Below are positions 26,983-36,152 of a DNA stretch of 64,000 nt, one piece after another (the first letter of the stretch is position 1; each line of letters begins with the position of its first letter). Under the pieces are notes generated by a model. The model worked only from the letters and a program-made list of their open reading frames with translations, had not been told where the DNA came from and searched no databases. Made by a program: the position numbers and the translations under genes. The DNA is from an uncultured Prevotella sp. GTDB lineage: Bacteria > Bacteroidota > Bacteroidia > Bacteroidales > Bacteroidaceae. Location of the stretch: NCBI RefSeq assembly GCF_946404925.1, contig NZ_CAMJFM010000015.1:1-64000 (forward strand). Direction: 5' to 3'.

Positions 26983-28419
26983 TTAGTTTCTTTTCAGATA
27001 TAATGAGTTATCGATACAGTTCGGTAACTCATTTTCGTAATGGGTCACGTATATCAGCGTGCGGTTAGGATCCTCGTACATATAGCGATCCACAATCTTC
27101 TTCACCCGATTACGATTGCACAGATCCAGACCATGCAGCGGTTCGTCGAGAATCAGCAAGTCGGGGAACTTGACGAATGCACGTGCCAGCAGCACCAGTC
27201 GCTGTTCGCCACTCGACATTTCGAGGAATTTCCTGTCAGCCAGATGCTTGATGCCAAACACATTCATCCACTCTATACACAAGTTTTTCTCTTCTTTGGT
27301 GGGCTTGTAGTATAAGCCTATTGTATCCTTCAGTCCGCTGGCCACAATCTGTATGGCAGGTATGTTCTGCTTGTAGCTGCGATGCATCTCTGGCGACACG
27401 TAGCCTATATGCTTCTTGATGTCCCAGATACTCTCGCCCGTTCCGCGCTTGTGTCCGAATAGCGATATGTCGCAAGCATAGCTCTGAGGGTTGTCTGCAC
27501 ACACCAGCGAGAGTAGGGTAGACTTTCCGCTTCCGTTCTGTCCGCTCAGTGCCCAGTGTTCACCCTTCAGCACCACCCAGTTCAGGTCCTTCAGAATAGT
27601 GCGCTCGCCATAACGTATGGTCACGTGGTTAAACCTGATTACCTCCTGAGGTATTGGTGGCACAGGATTCTCTTGTTTCACTTGGATGGCGTGCGGACAA
27701 TGATCGAAGTCGAAATCAGTCTTCACCTTGATATCCGAAACAAAGTGCAGCTGGTCCATCTTGATTACACGCTCAATGTAATCAGGCACCTCGTCCATCT
27801 TCGACAGCACCAGTATCAGCTGTATGCCTTGTTCATCTCTTAGCGTCTTCAGGAGGTCTTTTACCTGGTCTCTTGTCTCTGCATCCAGACCAATAAACGG
27901 ATTTTCGATAATCAGTACTTTGGGGTTGCTGAACAGGTTGGCAGTCAACTTGAACTTGCGCAGCTCACCACTACTCAACAGTATGATATATTTATCAAGC
28001 AGGTCTTCGAGATTGAATAGCTCGTACAGATGTCTCTGGAAGGCGCGTCGCTCTGGCGTGTCCTCGCCAGCCAGCAAGAAAGCCTCTTCCAACTTGCTGC
28101 CCACGGTAGGTGTTTCCTCGTCTATCTCAGTCTGATTCCAACGCTGCTGCAGGAAGTAGGTGCGATCATTATCACCTCCGTATGTGTCGCGGAACGTGAT
28201 GTGTTTCAAGTTGTTATACGGTTCGGTGAAAGCATATCTTATGCTGTCTGGGAACACCGGATGTTTGCCAGTTATCATATCCACGAGCATACTCTTGCCC
28301 GATCCGTTTCTGCCAATAATGGCAATACTCTCGCCTTCGTCGAGGCTGAAGTTTAATGGCTCTGCCAGACTCCATTCTGGCTTCTTAGTCAGTGCATTAA
28401 TTAGTTCGATTGTTTTCAT
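26983..28419 (-). CDS. modF: ModF-like protein with two ABC ATPase domains
   Basis: This 478-residue soluble protein has two ABC ATPase domains. The first has Walker A GRNGSGKS (about 36-43) and LLSSGELRKFKLT. The second has GQNGSGKSTLLSLVCADNPQ, IWDIKKHIGYVSPEMHRSY, signature MSSGEQRLVLLARAFV and Walker B LLILDEPLHGLD. The second half closely follows the pattern of E. coli ModF, a molybdate-linked ATPase of uncertain role. No permease gene is nearby. It is the last gene of a long minus-strand run. Confidence 0.85.
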   Translation of the reverse strand: MKTIELINALTKKPEWSLAEPLNFSLDEGESIAIIGRNGSGKSMLVDMITGKHPVFPDSIRYAFTEPYNNLKHITFRDTYGGDNDRTYFLQQRWNQTEIDEETPTVGSKLEEAFLLAGEDTPERRAFQRHLYELFNLEDLLDKYIILLSSGELRKFKLTANLFSNPKVLIIENPFIGLDAETRDQVKDLLKTLRDEQGIQLILVLSKMDEVPDYIERVIKMDQLHFVSDIKVKTDFDFDHCPHAIQVKQENPVPPIPQEVIRFNHVTIRYGERTILKDLNWVVLKGEHWALSGQNGSGKSTLLSLVCADNPQSYACDISLFGHKRGTGESIWDIKKHIGYVSPEMHRSYKQNIPAIQIVASGLKDTIGLYYKPTKEEKNLCIEWMNVFGIKHLADRKFLEMSSGEQRLVLLARAFVKFPDLLILDEPLHGLDLCNRNRVKKIVDRYMYEDPNRTLIYVTHYENELPNCIDNSLYLKRN

Positions 28420-28426
28420 TATTTTT

Positions 28427-28491
28427 ACCTTCTTACTTTCTCACTTTCTCACCTTCTCACTTTCTCACCTTCTCACTTTCTCACCTTCTCC
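28427..28491. repeat. tandem (G)GTGAGAAA/GAAGGTGAGA repeat over the ruvC 3' end
   Basis: The plus strand shows repeated CTCACTTTCTCACCTT units, about five copies of an 8-9 bp unit alternating TTT and CTT. The repeat extends into ruvC, so it encodes the last residues (EKVRK) and the stop codon. On the mRNA strand the unit reads GAGAAGGTGAGAAAGT, the same sense as the copy at 59.1 kb. Confidence 0.75.
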
Positions 28492-29027
28492 TGATTCTTA
28501 TTCACAAAATCTTTCCAACCTCTGTACTTCACGTCGCTCTCGGGGCGGCCCATCTGCAGATAGTGACAGTAGGCTGCGGCCAGAGCATCAGTGGCGTCCA
28601 TATATTTGCCCATCTCGTCGTTGGGTATTTTCAGCAGTCGTTGTAGCATCCCAGCCACCTGCTCCTTCGATGCGCTTCCGTTTCCTGTAAGCGCCATCTT
28701 GATCTTCATGGGCGCATATTCGTGTATGGGCACTCCGTGGTGCACAGCTGCAGCGATGGCAGTGCCCTGAGCTCGGCCCAGTTTCAGCATCGACTGTACG
28801 TTCTTGCCAAAGAATGGGGCCTCGATGGCCATCTCGTCTGGCAGAAATCCATCGATAATGCTCGTCACACGCTCAAAGATATGACCTAACTTCAGGTAGG
28901 CATCAGGAAATTTTCGCAGATCAATCACGCCCATCGTCATCATCTGCGCTTTTCCGTCCACCACCTTCAGCAGTCCGTATCCCATCAGGTTGGTTCCTGG
29001 GTCAATACCTAATATGATTTTCTCCAT
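28473..29027 (-). CDS. ruvC: Holliday junction resolvase RuvC
   Basis: This 184-residue endonuclease starts with [17 protein letters not shown] (catalytic Asp8) and has [20 protein letters not shown] (second acidic site) and the C-terminal [16 protein letters not shown] (last acidic pair). It nicks Holliday junctions symmetrically with RuvAB. The C-terminal EKVRK and stop are supplied by a tandem repeat, so the natural tail may have been replaced. It follows the PP2C-like gene by 5 bp. Confidence 0.95.
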   Translation of the reverse strand: MEKIILGIDPGTNLMGYGLLKVVDGKAQMMTMGVIDLRKFPDAYLKLGHIFERVTSIIDGFLPDEMAIEAPFFGKNVQSMLKLGRAQGTAIAAAVHHGVPIHEYAPMKIKMALTGNGSASKEQVAGMLQRLLKIPNDEMGKYMDATDALAAAYCHYLQMGRPESDVKYRGWKDFVNKNQEKVRK

Positions 29028-29032
29028 CGTGT

Positions 29033-29845
29033 CTATATTTCAAATCTGATATACGAGCGATCGTCGAACGAATTGTTGCCCTCAACAAAAGCCTTAGTGG
29101 CCTTGAATCCGCCTATGTTCAGCGGATCTGTTTTTCGCTGAAAGTCAAGCAGCGTCTCCGATTCCTCGAGCGTGTCAGCCAGTTTGGGGTAGCCATCGCT
29201 GGCAAATACTATCTGCCATTTCTGGAAGTCCAGAGGTATCACTCGTACTCTATCCTCGGGTATGGGGAATCCGTCTATCACGGCATACGTCACATTCTGG
29301 TTCTGCATCACCTCCAGCATGGTGGGTATCATCACCTCGCGTGCTGGGTCGTGTGGCTGCAGCAGCTCCTGCTGTGTCATGCCCTCGGCCAGTAGCTCGT
29401 TCACCTTCTTCACACGCATCTCGGCCAGTTCCAGCTCGTAGGGCTTGGGGTTATCGAAGTACTCGCCACCTATCATACACTGGCAGTCGCCCACCATCCA
29501 TACCTCTCTGCGCAGTCGGCTGTAGATGATGGCCGATGCACATAAGCGCTCTTCAGGATGTGCCTTCATGCGCTCTACGGGGAATCGCAGCCAGTAGTGC
29601 TTGCGAATAGCTTTTGTTGCGCCCACGCAGAACTGATGGCACGATGTGTTGGCGGGCATCTTGCGTATATAGTGGCTTATCAACTTCATCGCATAACGGC
29701 CATTGCTCATGGGTGGGCAATGGCGTCGATGCGTCTTTGATGTGCTGCCATCGATAACGGCTATGAAATCATCTGTGATGACGATCCCGTCCTCGCTTTT
29801 CCTCGCGGGGTTTTTCGCTATGATGCTTTGCTCTATTATTTTCAT
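29033..29845 (-). CDS. PP2C-like hypothetical protein
   Basis: This protein of about 270 residues has a pattern reminiscent of PPM/PP2C phosphatases: [14 protein letters not shown] (Asp-Gly pair of a first strand), [13 protein letters not shown] (central Gly-Asp) and [11 protein letters not shown] (Ser-Asp-Gly), plus a late [13 protein letters not shown]. Those acidic residues usually bind two metal ions. The match is by motif only. ATG 29845 gives the best N-terminus ([20 protein letters not shown]) but means a 77-bp overlap with ygiQ. It precedes ruvC by 5 bp. Confidence 0.65.
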   Translation of the reverse strand: MKIIEQSIIAKNPARKSEDGIVITDDFIAVIDGSTSKTHRRHCPPMSNGRYAMKLISHYIRKMPANTSCHQFCVGATKAIRKHYWLRFPVERMKAHPEERLCASAIIYSRLRREVWMVGDCQCMIGGEYFDNPKPYELELAEMRVKKVNELLAEGMTQQELLQPHDPAREVMIPTMLEVMQNQNVTYAVIDGFPIPEDRVRVIPLDFQKWQIVFASDGYPKLADTLEESETLLDFQRKTDPLNIGGFKATKAFVEGNNSFDDRSYIRFEI

Positions 29846-31763
29846 TCTTAAAGTTTGGATTATATGATTTGGGCTTATTGCCACTACCTGCGTTATAGCC
29901 TCCAGCGGGCTTATACCCGCCTGATGCCATTGGCGGCATGCCGCTATACAGTTTCGATATCAGGTCGGGGCGACCAATCCTCCTCAGACTCTGCTCAATA
30001 CCACGGCGCTCCTCTGGTTTGTACCAGAAGAAGTACTGCCTCTGGGCCAGTTTCTCTTTCTGGGTCTTGGCGCTGAATATGGGCTCCAGTGTATAGGGAT
30101 CGTAGCCCGTATACCACGTCTCGGTGGCATTTGTCATGGGCGTTGGCGTAAAGTCCTGAACCTGCTCCAGATGGAAGTCCAGATTCTTGGTCAGCACAGC
30201 CAACTCGGCCATATCTTCCTCATGGCATCCTGGGTGCGATGAGATGAAGTAGGGGATAATCTGCTGTCGCAGGTTCTCCTCGCGATTGATGCGATCAAAT
30301 ATGCGCTTAAAGTCGTAGAACTGATTGAACGATGGCTTGCGCATCAGGTACAGCACACGCTCGCTGGTGTGCTCAGGTGCCACTTTCAGTCGTCCGCTCA
30401 CGTGGCGTGTTATCAGCTCGCGTGTGTACTGCATGGCAGCCTGGTTCGAAGCCTCGTCCTTACTGCGATGCAGCAGTAGGTCGTAGCGCACACCACTACC
30501 TATGTAGCTGTGCTTGATGCCAGGCAGGGCGTCCACCGCGTGGTATATGTCCAGCAGTTTTGAGTGGTCGGTATTCAGATTAGGGCATATCTGCGGGTGT
30601 ATGCACGATGGGCGCTTACACTTCTCGCAGGCGTTCTTGTTTCGTCCACTCATGCCATACATGTTGGCCGATGGTCCGCCCAGGTCACTCAGGTTACCCT
30701 TAAAGTCGGGCATCTCTATCACCTGCTTCACCTCGCGCAGAATACTCTCCTTCGATCTGCATGATATGAATTTTCCCTGATGGGCCGAGATGGTGCAGAA
30801 GGCACATCCGCCAAAGCATCCGCGATGGATGTTCACCGAGAATTTGATCATGTCGTAGGCAGGTATACGCTTACCCTTGTACTTGGGGTGAGGCAGTCGT
30901 GTATAAGGCAGGTCGAACGATGCGTCCAGCTCCTCTGTAGTCATAGGCGGGTAGGGCGGATTCACTACGACATATCGCCCGCCCACGCCCTGCACAATGC
31001 GCTTGGCGTGCATCATGTTCGATTGCTCTTCCACATTACGGAAGTTCTCGGCCTGGGCGCGCTTGTTGCGCAGGCACTCCTCGTGGCTGTTCAGCACAAT
31101 GTCGTTCTCGGTGATGCCTCCTGGTATATCCTCCTTGCGCGACAGATACACCGTTTGTGGCACATCGCGAATCTCCGTTATCTTCAGGCCTTCGCTCAGT
31201 CTTCGAGCCATCTCGATAGTGGTTTTTTCGCCCATGCCGTAGGTTATCATGTCAGCCCCCGAGTCGCACAGTATGCAGGGTTTCAGCTGGTCCTGCCAGT
31301 AGTCGTAGTGGCTCACTCTGCGCAGCGAAGCCTCGATGCCGCCCAGTATCACGGGTACATCAGGATAAAGTTCCTTCAGAATCTTGGTATATACGATGGT
31401 GGGGTACTCTGGTCGCATGTCGTGTCGCCCGTCAGGACTGTATGCATCCTCCGAGCGCAAACGGCGATTGGCCGTATATTTGTTCACCATCGAGTCCATG
31501 CATCCCGGTGCTATTCCGAAAAACAGCCTGGGTTTGCCCAGCTTCTTAAAGTCGCGATAATCCCCGTGCCAGTCTGGCTGTGGCACTATGGCCACACGAT
31601 AGCCTGCTGCCTCAAGTGTACGTCCTATTACTGCCGCCCCAAATGATGGGTGGTCTATATAAGCGTCGCCCGAGAACAGGATTACATCCACGTAATCCCA
31701 TCCCCGGAGCTCCAACTCCTTCTTTGTTGTAGGTAGAAAATCTGTTAATCTATACTCTCTCAA
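29769..31763 (-). CDS. YgiQ-family radical SAM protein
   Basis: This 664-residue protein has a cobalamin-binding-like N-terminal domain (ILFSGDAYIDHPSFGAAVIG) and a radical SAM core with CFGGCAFCTISAHQGKFIS, whose CxxxCxxC cysteines bind the 4Fe-4S cluster. A second Cys cluster (CEKCKRPSCIHPQIC) and the C-terminal DFTPTPMTNATETWYTGYDP region of the YgiQ family follow. The reaction is unknown. The start codon is TTG at 31763, as the encoded MREYRLTDFLPTTKKE fits the family N-terminus. The last 40-50 residues are Gly/Asn/Lys/Arg-rich and overlap the next gene. Confidence 0.9.
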   Translation of the reverse strand: MREYRLTDFLPTTKKELELRGWDYVDVILFSGDAYIDHPSFGAAVIGRTLEAAGYRVAIVPQPDWHGDYRDFKKLGKPRLFFGIAPGCMDSMVNKYTANRRLRSEDAYSPDGRHDMRPEYPTIVYTKILKELYPDVPVILGGIEASLRRVSHYDYWQDQLKPCILCDSGADMITYGMGEKTTIEMARRLSEGLKITEIRDVPQTVYLSRKEDIPGGITENDIVLNSHEECLRNKRAQAENFRNVEEQSNMMHAKRIVQGVGGRYVVVNPPYPPMTTEELDASFDLPYTRLPHPKYKGKRIPAYDMIKFSVNIHRGCFGGCAFCTISAHQGKFISCRSKESILREVKQVIEMPDFKGNLSDLGGPSANMYGMSGRNKNACEKCKRPSCIHPQICPNLNTDHSKLLDIYHAVDALPGIKHSYIGSGVRYDLLLHRSKDEASNQAAMQYTRELITRHVSGRLKVAPEHTSERVLYLMRKPSFNQFYDFKRIFDRINREENLRQQIIPYFISSHPGCHEEDMAELAVLTKNLDFHLEQVQDFTPTPMTNATETWYTGYDPYTLEPIFSAKTQKEKLAQRQYFFWYKPEERRGIEQSLRRIGRPDLISKLYSGMPPMASGGYKPAGGYNAGSGNKPKSYNPNFKNENNRAKHHSEKPREEKRGRDRHHR

Positions 31764-31797
31764 CTTTTAATTTTTAATTTTTAATTTTCAACTGTTA

Positions 31798-32142
31798 TCA
31801 GTTGAACGGCGTTCCTTGTATAGCCCTTGTGGTCATGCCGAGTCCGTCGTTACCTTGATTTTTCCAGTTGATGTACAACAACACCAGCTGCTGCAGTCCG
31901 AATGCCTTCATGTTCTTGTGATAGATCACGTCGAGGCATAAGTCAAGCAGGTTCTTATCCTTACCTGCATCGCCCTCCAGCAAGCCGCGAATGTTAAGCT
32001 TCAATTTGTCAAGTACCTGCTCGTCTACATATCCGTTTGAGTCGATAAGATCGCGAAATAGCTGGTACTGGTCAATAGTCTGAAGATGAGCCTCGCTCAC
32101 TTCGATGGTCCTTGTTCCGGATGAATTAGATTGAATTTTCAT
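31798..32142 (-). CDS. hypothetical protein (114 aa)
   Basis: This small soluble, mainly helical protein has a Ser/Thr-rich N-terminus and a Leu-rich middle (LDKLKLNIRGLLEGDAGKDK, LLDLCLDVIYHKNMKAFGLQ). No signal peptide or known motif is seen. It sits between ygiQ and the amidase gene on the same strand, 22 bp from the latter. The 34 bp before ygiQ are made of TTAATTTTTAA units. Confidence 0.65.
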   Translation of the reverse strand: MKIQSNSSGTRTIEVSEAHLQTIDQYQLFRDLIDSNGYVDEQVLDKLKLNIRGLLEGDAGKDKNLLDLCLDVIYHKNMKAFGLQQLVLLYINWKNQGNDGLGMTTRAIQGTPFN

Positions 32143-32164
32143 AATTGGTTGTTTTTATAAGTGT

Positions 32165-35110
32165 TTAATTTGATTGTAGTAAAAACTGTAGCAATCCGCG
32201 CATAATGCTGTTGCGCTTGGGTTCGTCCTTGATGCATTCAAGTGGGAATCCCATTGTTATTGCTTTATAGTCGGTGCCGCTATAGGCCACGCAGGCACTA
32301 TAGTCGTCGGCATACTTCATGGCCGAGAATGCTGGATACACAGGCTCCAGAATCTCTGGATGGTGTGCAGCATAGTGGCGCTCGTTCAGGTGGCGATAGA
32401 AGGTGAATTCCGTGCCCAGTCCGCGAATCGAGTCGCGCTGCAGGCTGTCCAGATCTCTACCTTCGTATTTTATCTTCAGTATGTCCTCTAAGTAGCGTCG
32501 TTCAGCTGGCTCCTGCATATCGGTGCCAAGGTATGCTCCGCTCACCAGCAGCGCGCCGCCTTTCTTGGCAAACAGGCGTACGTGCTCCTTCATGATTGGG
32601 GTCATCACCTGGTAGGGCACCAGCGAGTAACCGTCCTTGCGCTGCAGTCCCAGTATCAGGTCCATCATCTCGTACTTCTGTGGCAGCACATCGTTATACT
32701 CCAGTGCGTCAGACGAGCAACTCACCACGCGATATTTTCTAGCTGTGGCGATGGCCTGGGCATGAGTGCGGATGTAGTCGAAATCGTTGCCAGCGATAAA
32801 CTGTCCCATCAGCGAGTCGTTGGTGAATCCCAGTCCGTCGCGTCGCTCGCTTCCCATCTTGTTCTTGTCAAATCCAGTCTGGTATCCCAGCCAGCCTGCA
32901 GTACGTCCGTAGGTCACGCCAGCATCCTCTTCGATATCGAATCCCTGAGCCACCTGGTTATCTATCACTGCGGGCGATGCCAGACGATGAAATCCGTTCA
33001 CCACCAGCACCGTCTTCTGGGCCTCGGGCACATCATATACCGATACCACCTCGCTGGGGAAACTTTCTCCACCATCGTTAACAGCTGTCACACGGAAGCT
33101 GTACACTTTGTCGCGCTCTATAGGTATGGTTATCGATGTCTCTGTGCCACCTTTTATATAAGTTCCGTTGTCGAACCCGCTGCGGCCTGTAGCTGTATAC
33201 AGCACGTAGCCTGTGGGTTTGGCCGTTGGCTCATATTCATCGTACACGGGGCGCCAGCTTATCTTGGCCTCGCCCTTGCCTGATAGTTCTGCACTCAGAC
33301 GGCATGGAGCCAGTGGCTGTACCACATATTTCTTATGGTGCATGGCGCTTACGTATCTCAGTACAGCCTTGTAGATGCTGCGTGCCAGGTCAAAGCGGAA
33401 GTTAGGGTCTTGGCCCATTCTCATATCCGCAAAGTTCTGGTGACTCATCGTCTCCAGTATGGCACTTGGCACCATGGGGCATCGTGTCTCCGAGTAGTTT
33501 CGGTCGTACAGCTCGCGTGTGGGCCAGTTACCGTATTTCTTGGTGATGTCAGCCGGTACAGAGTATAGCAGCTCATCCGCAAGGTCGCGCGATGCCAGAC
33601 GCGTCATACCCGTGCCCAGTATCGAGTCGTTCATTGTGGTGGTGCACACGGCCAGCGTACCCGTATGGCTCTTTCCATCCTTGGTGTAGCCGGCATCGCT
33701 GTGTATGGCTAATGATAGTTCTATAGGCACGTTCAGTCCTGTGGTGTCGGGTTCGTATACCGAACCGCCAGCCAGATGGTTGGTCATATAGCTGCGCACG
33801 TTGATGTCGTCGCCATAGTCGTCCTCGCCATCCTTGGTGCTGTACACTTCGTAGGGCATTCCTGCCCACTGTGCATAGTAGCGTGCTGCCTCCAGGCATC
33901 GTGGCAGTCCGCTGGTGCCGCGTCCGCGGTCTATGTTACCCATACCGCCGCCAAAGCGCACAGCATCAGCCGTTACCACACCGTGGTGATGCTTGCTCAG
34001 GTTCGATAGCGTTACGCAGTTGCGCATACTCTGACCCTCGTCAAAGTAGAAGTTACCCAGGTACACCCAGGTCTTTTCGCCCATCTGCTGGTTCACGCGG
34101 AACTCCGTGGGCATACCCTGATGCCACACGGTGTAATGGGCATCGTCTACGCTGTTGCCTAATGTCTGATAGCTCACGTACACGGCATAGTTTCCGCTCT
34201 CGGTGATGGCGGGTTTCCATACTATCTCGCTCTGTCGCTTCACGTTATCGGTGGTGGCAGCCATACGGGCTGTTCCCTCGTTAAACGGATTCTCATAGTC
34301 GGTGTATGGTCCGGGATGCAGACCGAATCCTATGACCTTGCTCTGCTCCCAGGCGTGGCTACCGTTAGTCTCGCTGTATCCGCTTTCGGGCGTGTCGTTA
34401 TCCACTATAAACTCGTTCCGCTGCCAGTCACGCTCGCGTGGTGTAAATACCACAGCACCAGCGTTTTGCAGCATCGGAATCAAGTAAGGCGTTACGATGG
34501 TTGGGGTAAACAGATCCTCGCGCGTACCGAACAGTGGTGGTCGTTGCCACTTCCACACGCTGTCCTTCACGTTGAAGTATCGGCCGTGGCTTGACCAGAG
34601 TGCCAGATGTCGGTTCTGCAGTCCTTCGGTTATCTCGTAGGGCTGCGATGCATTCTTCACCCATGGACGTCCGTGATAATCCGTATGTCCCCATGTGCGT
34701 GCTTTGTCCTTCTCGTCCCTCAGTCGGTTTGGCACCAGCTGTCGCAGATCCCATCCGTTGGTGGTTATCTTCAGGTCGTAGTCCTGAATCGAGTCGGGTA
34801 GCAGTTCGCCCACCTCCTGATAGATAGTCTCCGCTATATCGTCGTTAAACAGCTGCTCGCCCAGATTGTTGTTGGCGCTGATGTCAACAGTGCGTAACGA
34901 GTCGTTTACCACCAGAGTCTTCAGGTGGAAAGTTGCGCGTATTCGCTGTTCGTCCGATTTGAAATTGACGAAGTATCTGTCTATCTTATCTTTGAGTGTC
35001 TTGTAGGGGTCTGGCGGTGTTTTTACCTTTACCTTTCGAGCAGAGTCTACAGGCATTGCCGTAAGCAAGGCGCACAGGGCCAGAGGTATTATCACGCTAC
35101 GTCGTTTCAT
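32165..35110 (-). CDS. secreted N-acetylmuramoyl-L-alanine amidase-like protein with golvesin-like and FnIII domains
   Basis: This protein of about 981 residues starts with a signal peptide (SVIIPLALCALLTAMPVDSA). It has a golvesin C-terminal-like region (about 260-420, YAVYVSYQTLGNSVDDAHYT, WVYLGNFYFDEG), then an amidase_3-like catalytic region (SLAIHSDAGY with His, SAILETMSHQNFADM with Glu). A fibronectin-III-like segment (YSFRVTAVNDGGESFPSE) and a long C-terminal domain follow. Older annotation calls such proteins xanthan lyase. It probably acts on cell-wall peptides outside the cytoplasm. Its ATG shares the A of the upstream stop (TAATG), so translation is coupled to the acyltransferase gene. 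Confidence 0.82.
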   Translation of the reverse strand: MKRRSVIIPLALCALLTAMPVDSARKVKVKTPPDPYKTLKDKIDRYFVNFKSDEQRIRATFHLKTLVVNDSLRTVDISANNNLGEQLFNDDIAETIYQEVGELLPDSIQDYDLKITTNGWDLRQLVPNRLRDEKDKARTWGHTDYHGRPWVKNASQPYEITEGLQNRHLALWSSHGRYFNVKDSVWKWQRPPLFGTREDLFTPTIVTPYLIPMLQNAGAVVFTPRERDWQRNEFIVDNDTPESGYSETNGSHAWEQSKVIGFGLHPGPYTDYENPFNEGTARMAATTDNVKRQSEIVWKPAITESGNYAVYVSYQTLGNSVDDAHYTVWHQGMPTEFRVNQQMGEKTWVYLGNFYFDEGQSMRNCVTLSNLSKHHHGVVTADAVRFGGGMGNIDRGRGTSGLPRCLEAARYYAQWAGMPYEVYSTKDGEDDYGDDINVRSYMTNHLAGGSVYEPDTTGLNVPIELSLAIHSDAGYTKDGKSHTGTLAVCTTTMNDSILGTGMTRLASRDLADELLYSVPADITKKYGNWPTRELYDRNYSETRCPMVPSAILETMSHQNFADMRMGQDPNFRFDLARSIYKAVLRYVSAMHHKKYVVQPLAPCRLSAELSGKGEAKISWRPVYDEYEPTAKPTGYVLYTATGRSGFDNGTYIKGGTETSITIPIERDKVYSFRVTAVNDGGESFPSEVVSVYDVPEAQKTVLVVNGFHRLASPAVIDNQVAQGFDIEEDAGVTYGRTAGWLGYQTGFDKNKMGSERRDGLGFTNDSLMGQFIAGNDFDYIRTHAQAIATARKYRVVSCSSDALEYNDVLPQKYEMMDLILGLQRKDGYSLVPYQVMTPIMKEHVRLFAKKGGALLVSGAYLGTDMQEPAERRYLEDILKIKYEGRDLDSLQRDSIRGLGTEFTFYRHLNERHYAAHHPEILEPVYPAFSAMKYADDYSACVAYSGTDYKAITMGFPLECIKDEPKRNSIMRGLLQFLLQSN

Positions 35111-35667
35111 TATTCTATGTCTCCTATTGCAAAGTTCTCGGGCTTTCGGCCTTTGAAGTCTTTGAAGTACAGCTTTATCTCCCTCATGTCTTCCTCCAGG
35201 TTGCCACTTGGGATGATGGTTTTGGTGCACTGTATCAGTTTGCGCTCATAGTCCACTCCATATAATAAGATAGGTATACCCGCTTTCAGAGCTATGAAGT
35301 AGAAGCCTTTTTTCCACTCTTCCACTCTCTTTCGGGTACCTTCTGGGGTGATGCAGAGCTTAAACCCGTCCACCTGCTTGGCTGTATCTGCCATCGCATC
35401 TGTCATGCTCATCTTCTTCTGGCGATAAACAGGTATGCCTCCCATACTCTTAAAGATGGGGCCGAGGGGCCAGAAGAACCATTCCTTTTTCATCAGGAAG
35501 TTAATCTTCATCCCCTCAGCACGGCTATACAATTGTCCCAGCGCAAAGTCCCAGTTACTGGTGTGCGGAGCCAGACAGATGATATACTTCTCGGGGTGGG
35601 GTTGTGTTATGTTCTTTGTCCACCCCCAGCGTTTGTATAGCAGCCAGCTACATAATTGTCTCAGCAT
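35110..35667 (-). CDS. 1-acyl-sn-glycerol-3-phosphate acyltransferase-like protein
   Basis: This protein of about 185 residues matches the PlsC/LPLAT superfamily: the catalytic HxxxxD motif is HTSNWD and the second motif is ITPEGTR, with GGIPVYRQKK between them. These enzymes move a fatty acyl chain onto a glycerophosphate or related lipid at the membrane. The length is short, as for the Bacteroidales variants. ATG 35667 is preferred over a TTG two codons upstream. The stop overlaps the next start by one base. Confidence 0.87.
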   Translation of the reverse strand: MLRQLCSWLLYKRWGWTKNITQPHPEKYIICLAPHTSNWDFALGQLYSRAEGMKINFLMKKEWFFWPLGPIFKSMGGIPVYRQKKMSMTDAMADTAKQVDGFKLCITPEGTRKRVEEWKKGFYFIALKAGIPILLYGVDYERKLIQCTKTIIPSGNLEEDMREIKLYFKDFKGRKPENFAIGDIE

Positions 35668-35673
35668 CGGCAA

Positions 35674-35946
35674 TTAAAGGCTAATCTGGTCGGCTATCTC
35701 CTGAGCCTGTGAGATAAACTTGTCGCGCAGGTCCTTGTAGTATGCCTGCTTCTTCATGCCTGGTTCTGGGTGTGATATACGGCTCACGAAATCCTCACGC
35801 ATGGTGATGATCGAATTAATCAGTGCCTCATCATTTTCTGCATTACGGTTGTTTCCATACAGTGAAACTGCTACTGCGTTTGCAAACAACTGGTCGCTAA
35901 CGGCGTTAATCGCCTTCTTCAAACTTCTCTTGTTCATCATACTCAT
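35674..35946 (-). CDS. conserved hypothetical protein (90 aa)
   Basis: This short soluble helical protein is basic at the N-terminus (MMNKRSLKKAINAVSDQLFA) and ends in IADQISL. ATG codons at 35946 and 35940-35937 are all possible starts. It is the first gene after a well-formed minus-strand promoter and lies 6 bp before the acyltransferase gene. No function can be given. Confidence 0.65.
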   Translation of the reverse strand: MSMMNKRSLKKAINAVSDQLFANAVAVSLYGNNRNAENDEALINSIITMREDFVSRISHPEPGMKKQAYYKDLRDKFISQAQEIADQISL

Positions 35947-35995
35947 TTAAATTTTTTAGACCCTTATTCAGGGGTGTTTTGTTATATTCAGTAAG

Positions 35996-36025
35996 CAAAG
36001 TTAGAAAAAAAATCTGAGATAACAA
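35996..36025 (-). promoter_or_regulatory. promoter of the 35.9 kb minus-strand operon
   Basis: On the minus strand TTG (36025-36023), 19 bp, then TAACTTTG (36003-35996) matches the consensus. The first gene starts about 50 bp downstream. Confidence 0.7.
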
Positions 36026-36098
36026 GTGTTTCATCCAAAAAAAATATTAAAATGACGAAAATTGATTGTTTTCTTTCGTATTTCTTACAAAAATTCAC

Positions 36099-36106
36099 TA
36101 ATTTTG
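36099..36106 (+). promoter_or_regulatory. -7 box for pfp
   Basis: TAATTTTG matches TAnnTTTG; ATG 36153 is about 47 bp downstream. Confidence 0.55.
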
Positions 36107-36152
36107 CGCCTCAGAAAACAATTAGTTCAATTTTATAAATTAAAAAGGTATT

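Noticed and set aside
28427..28491. CRISPR array
   Set aside because: The unit is 8-9 bp without spacers; no cas gene is in the window.
30780..31646. 288-codon frame opposite ygiQ
   Set aside because: It is an antisense shadow; the minus-strand frame carries the radical SAM cysteines and family motifs.
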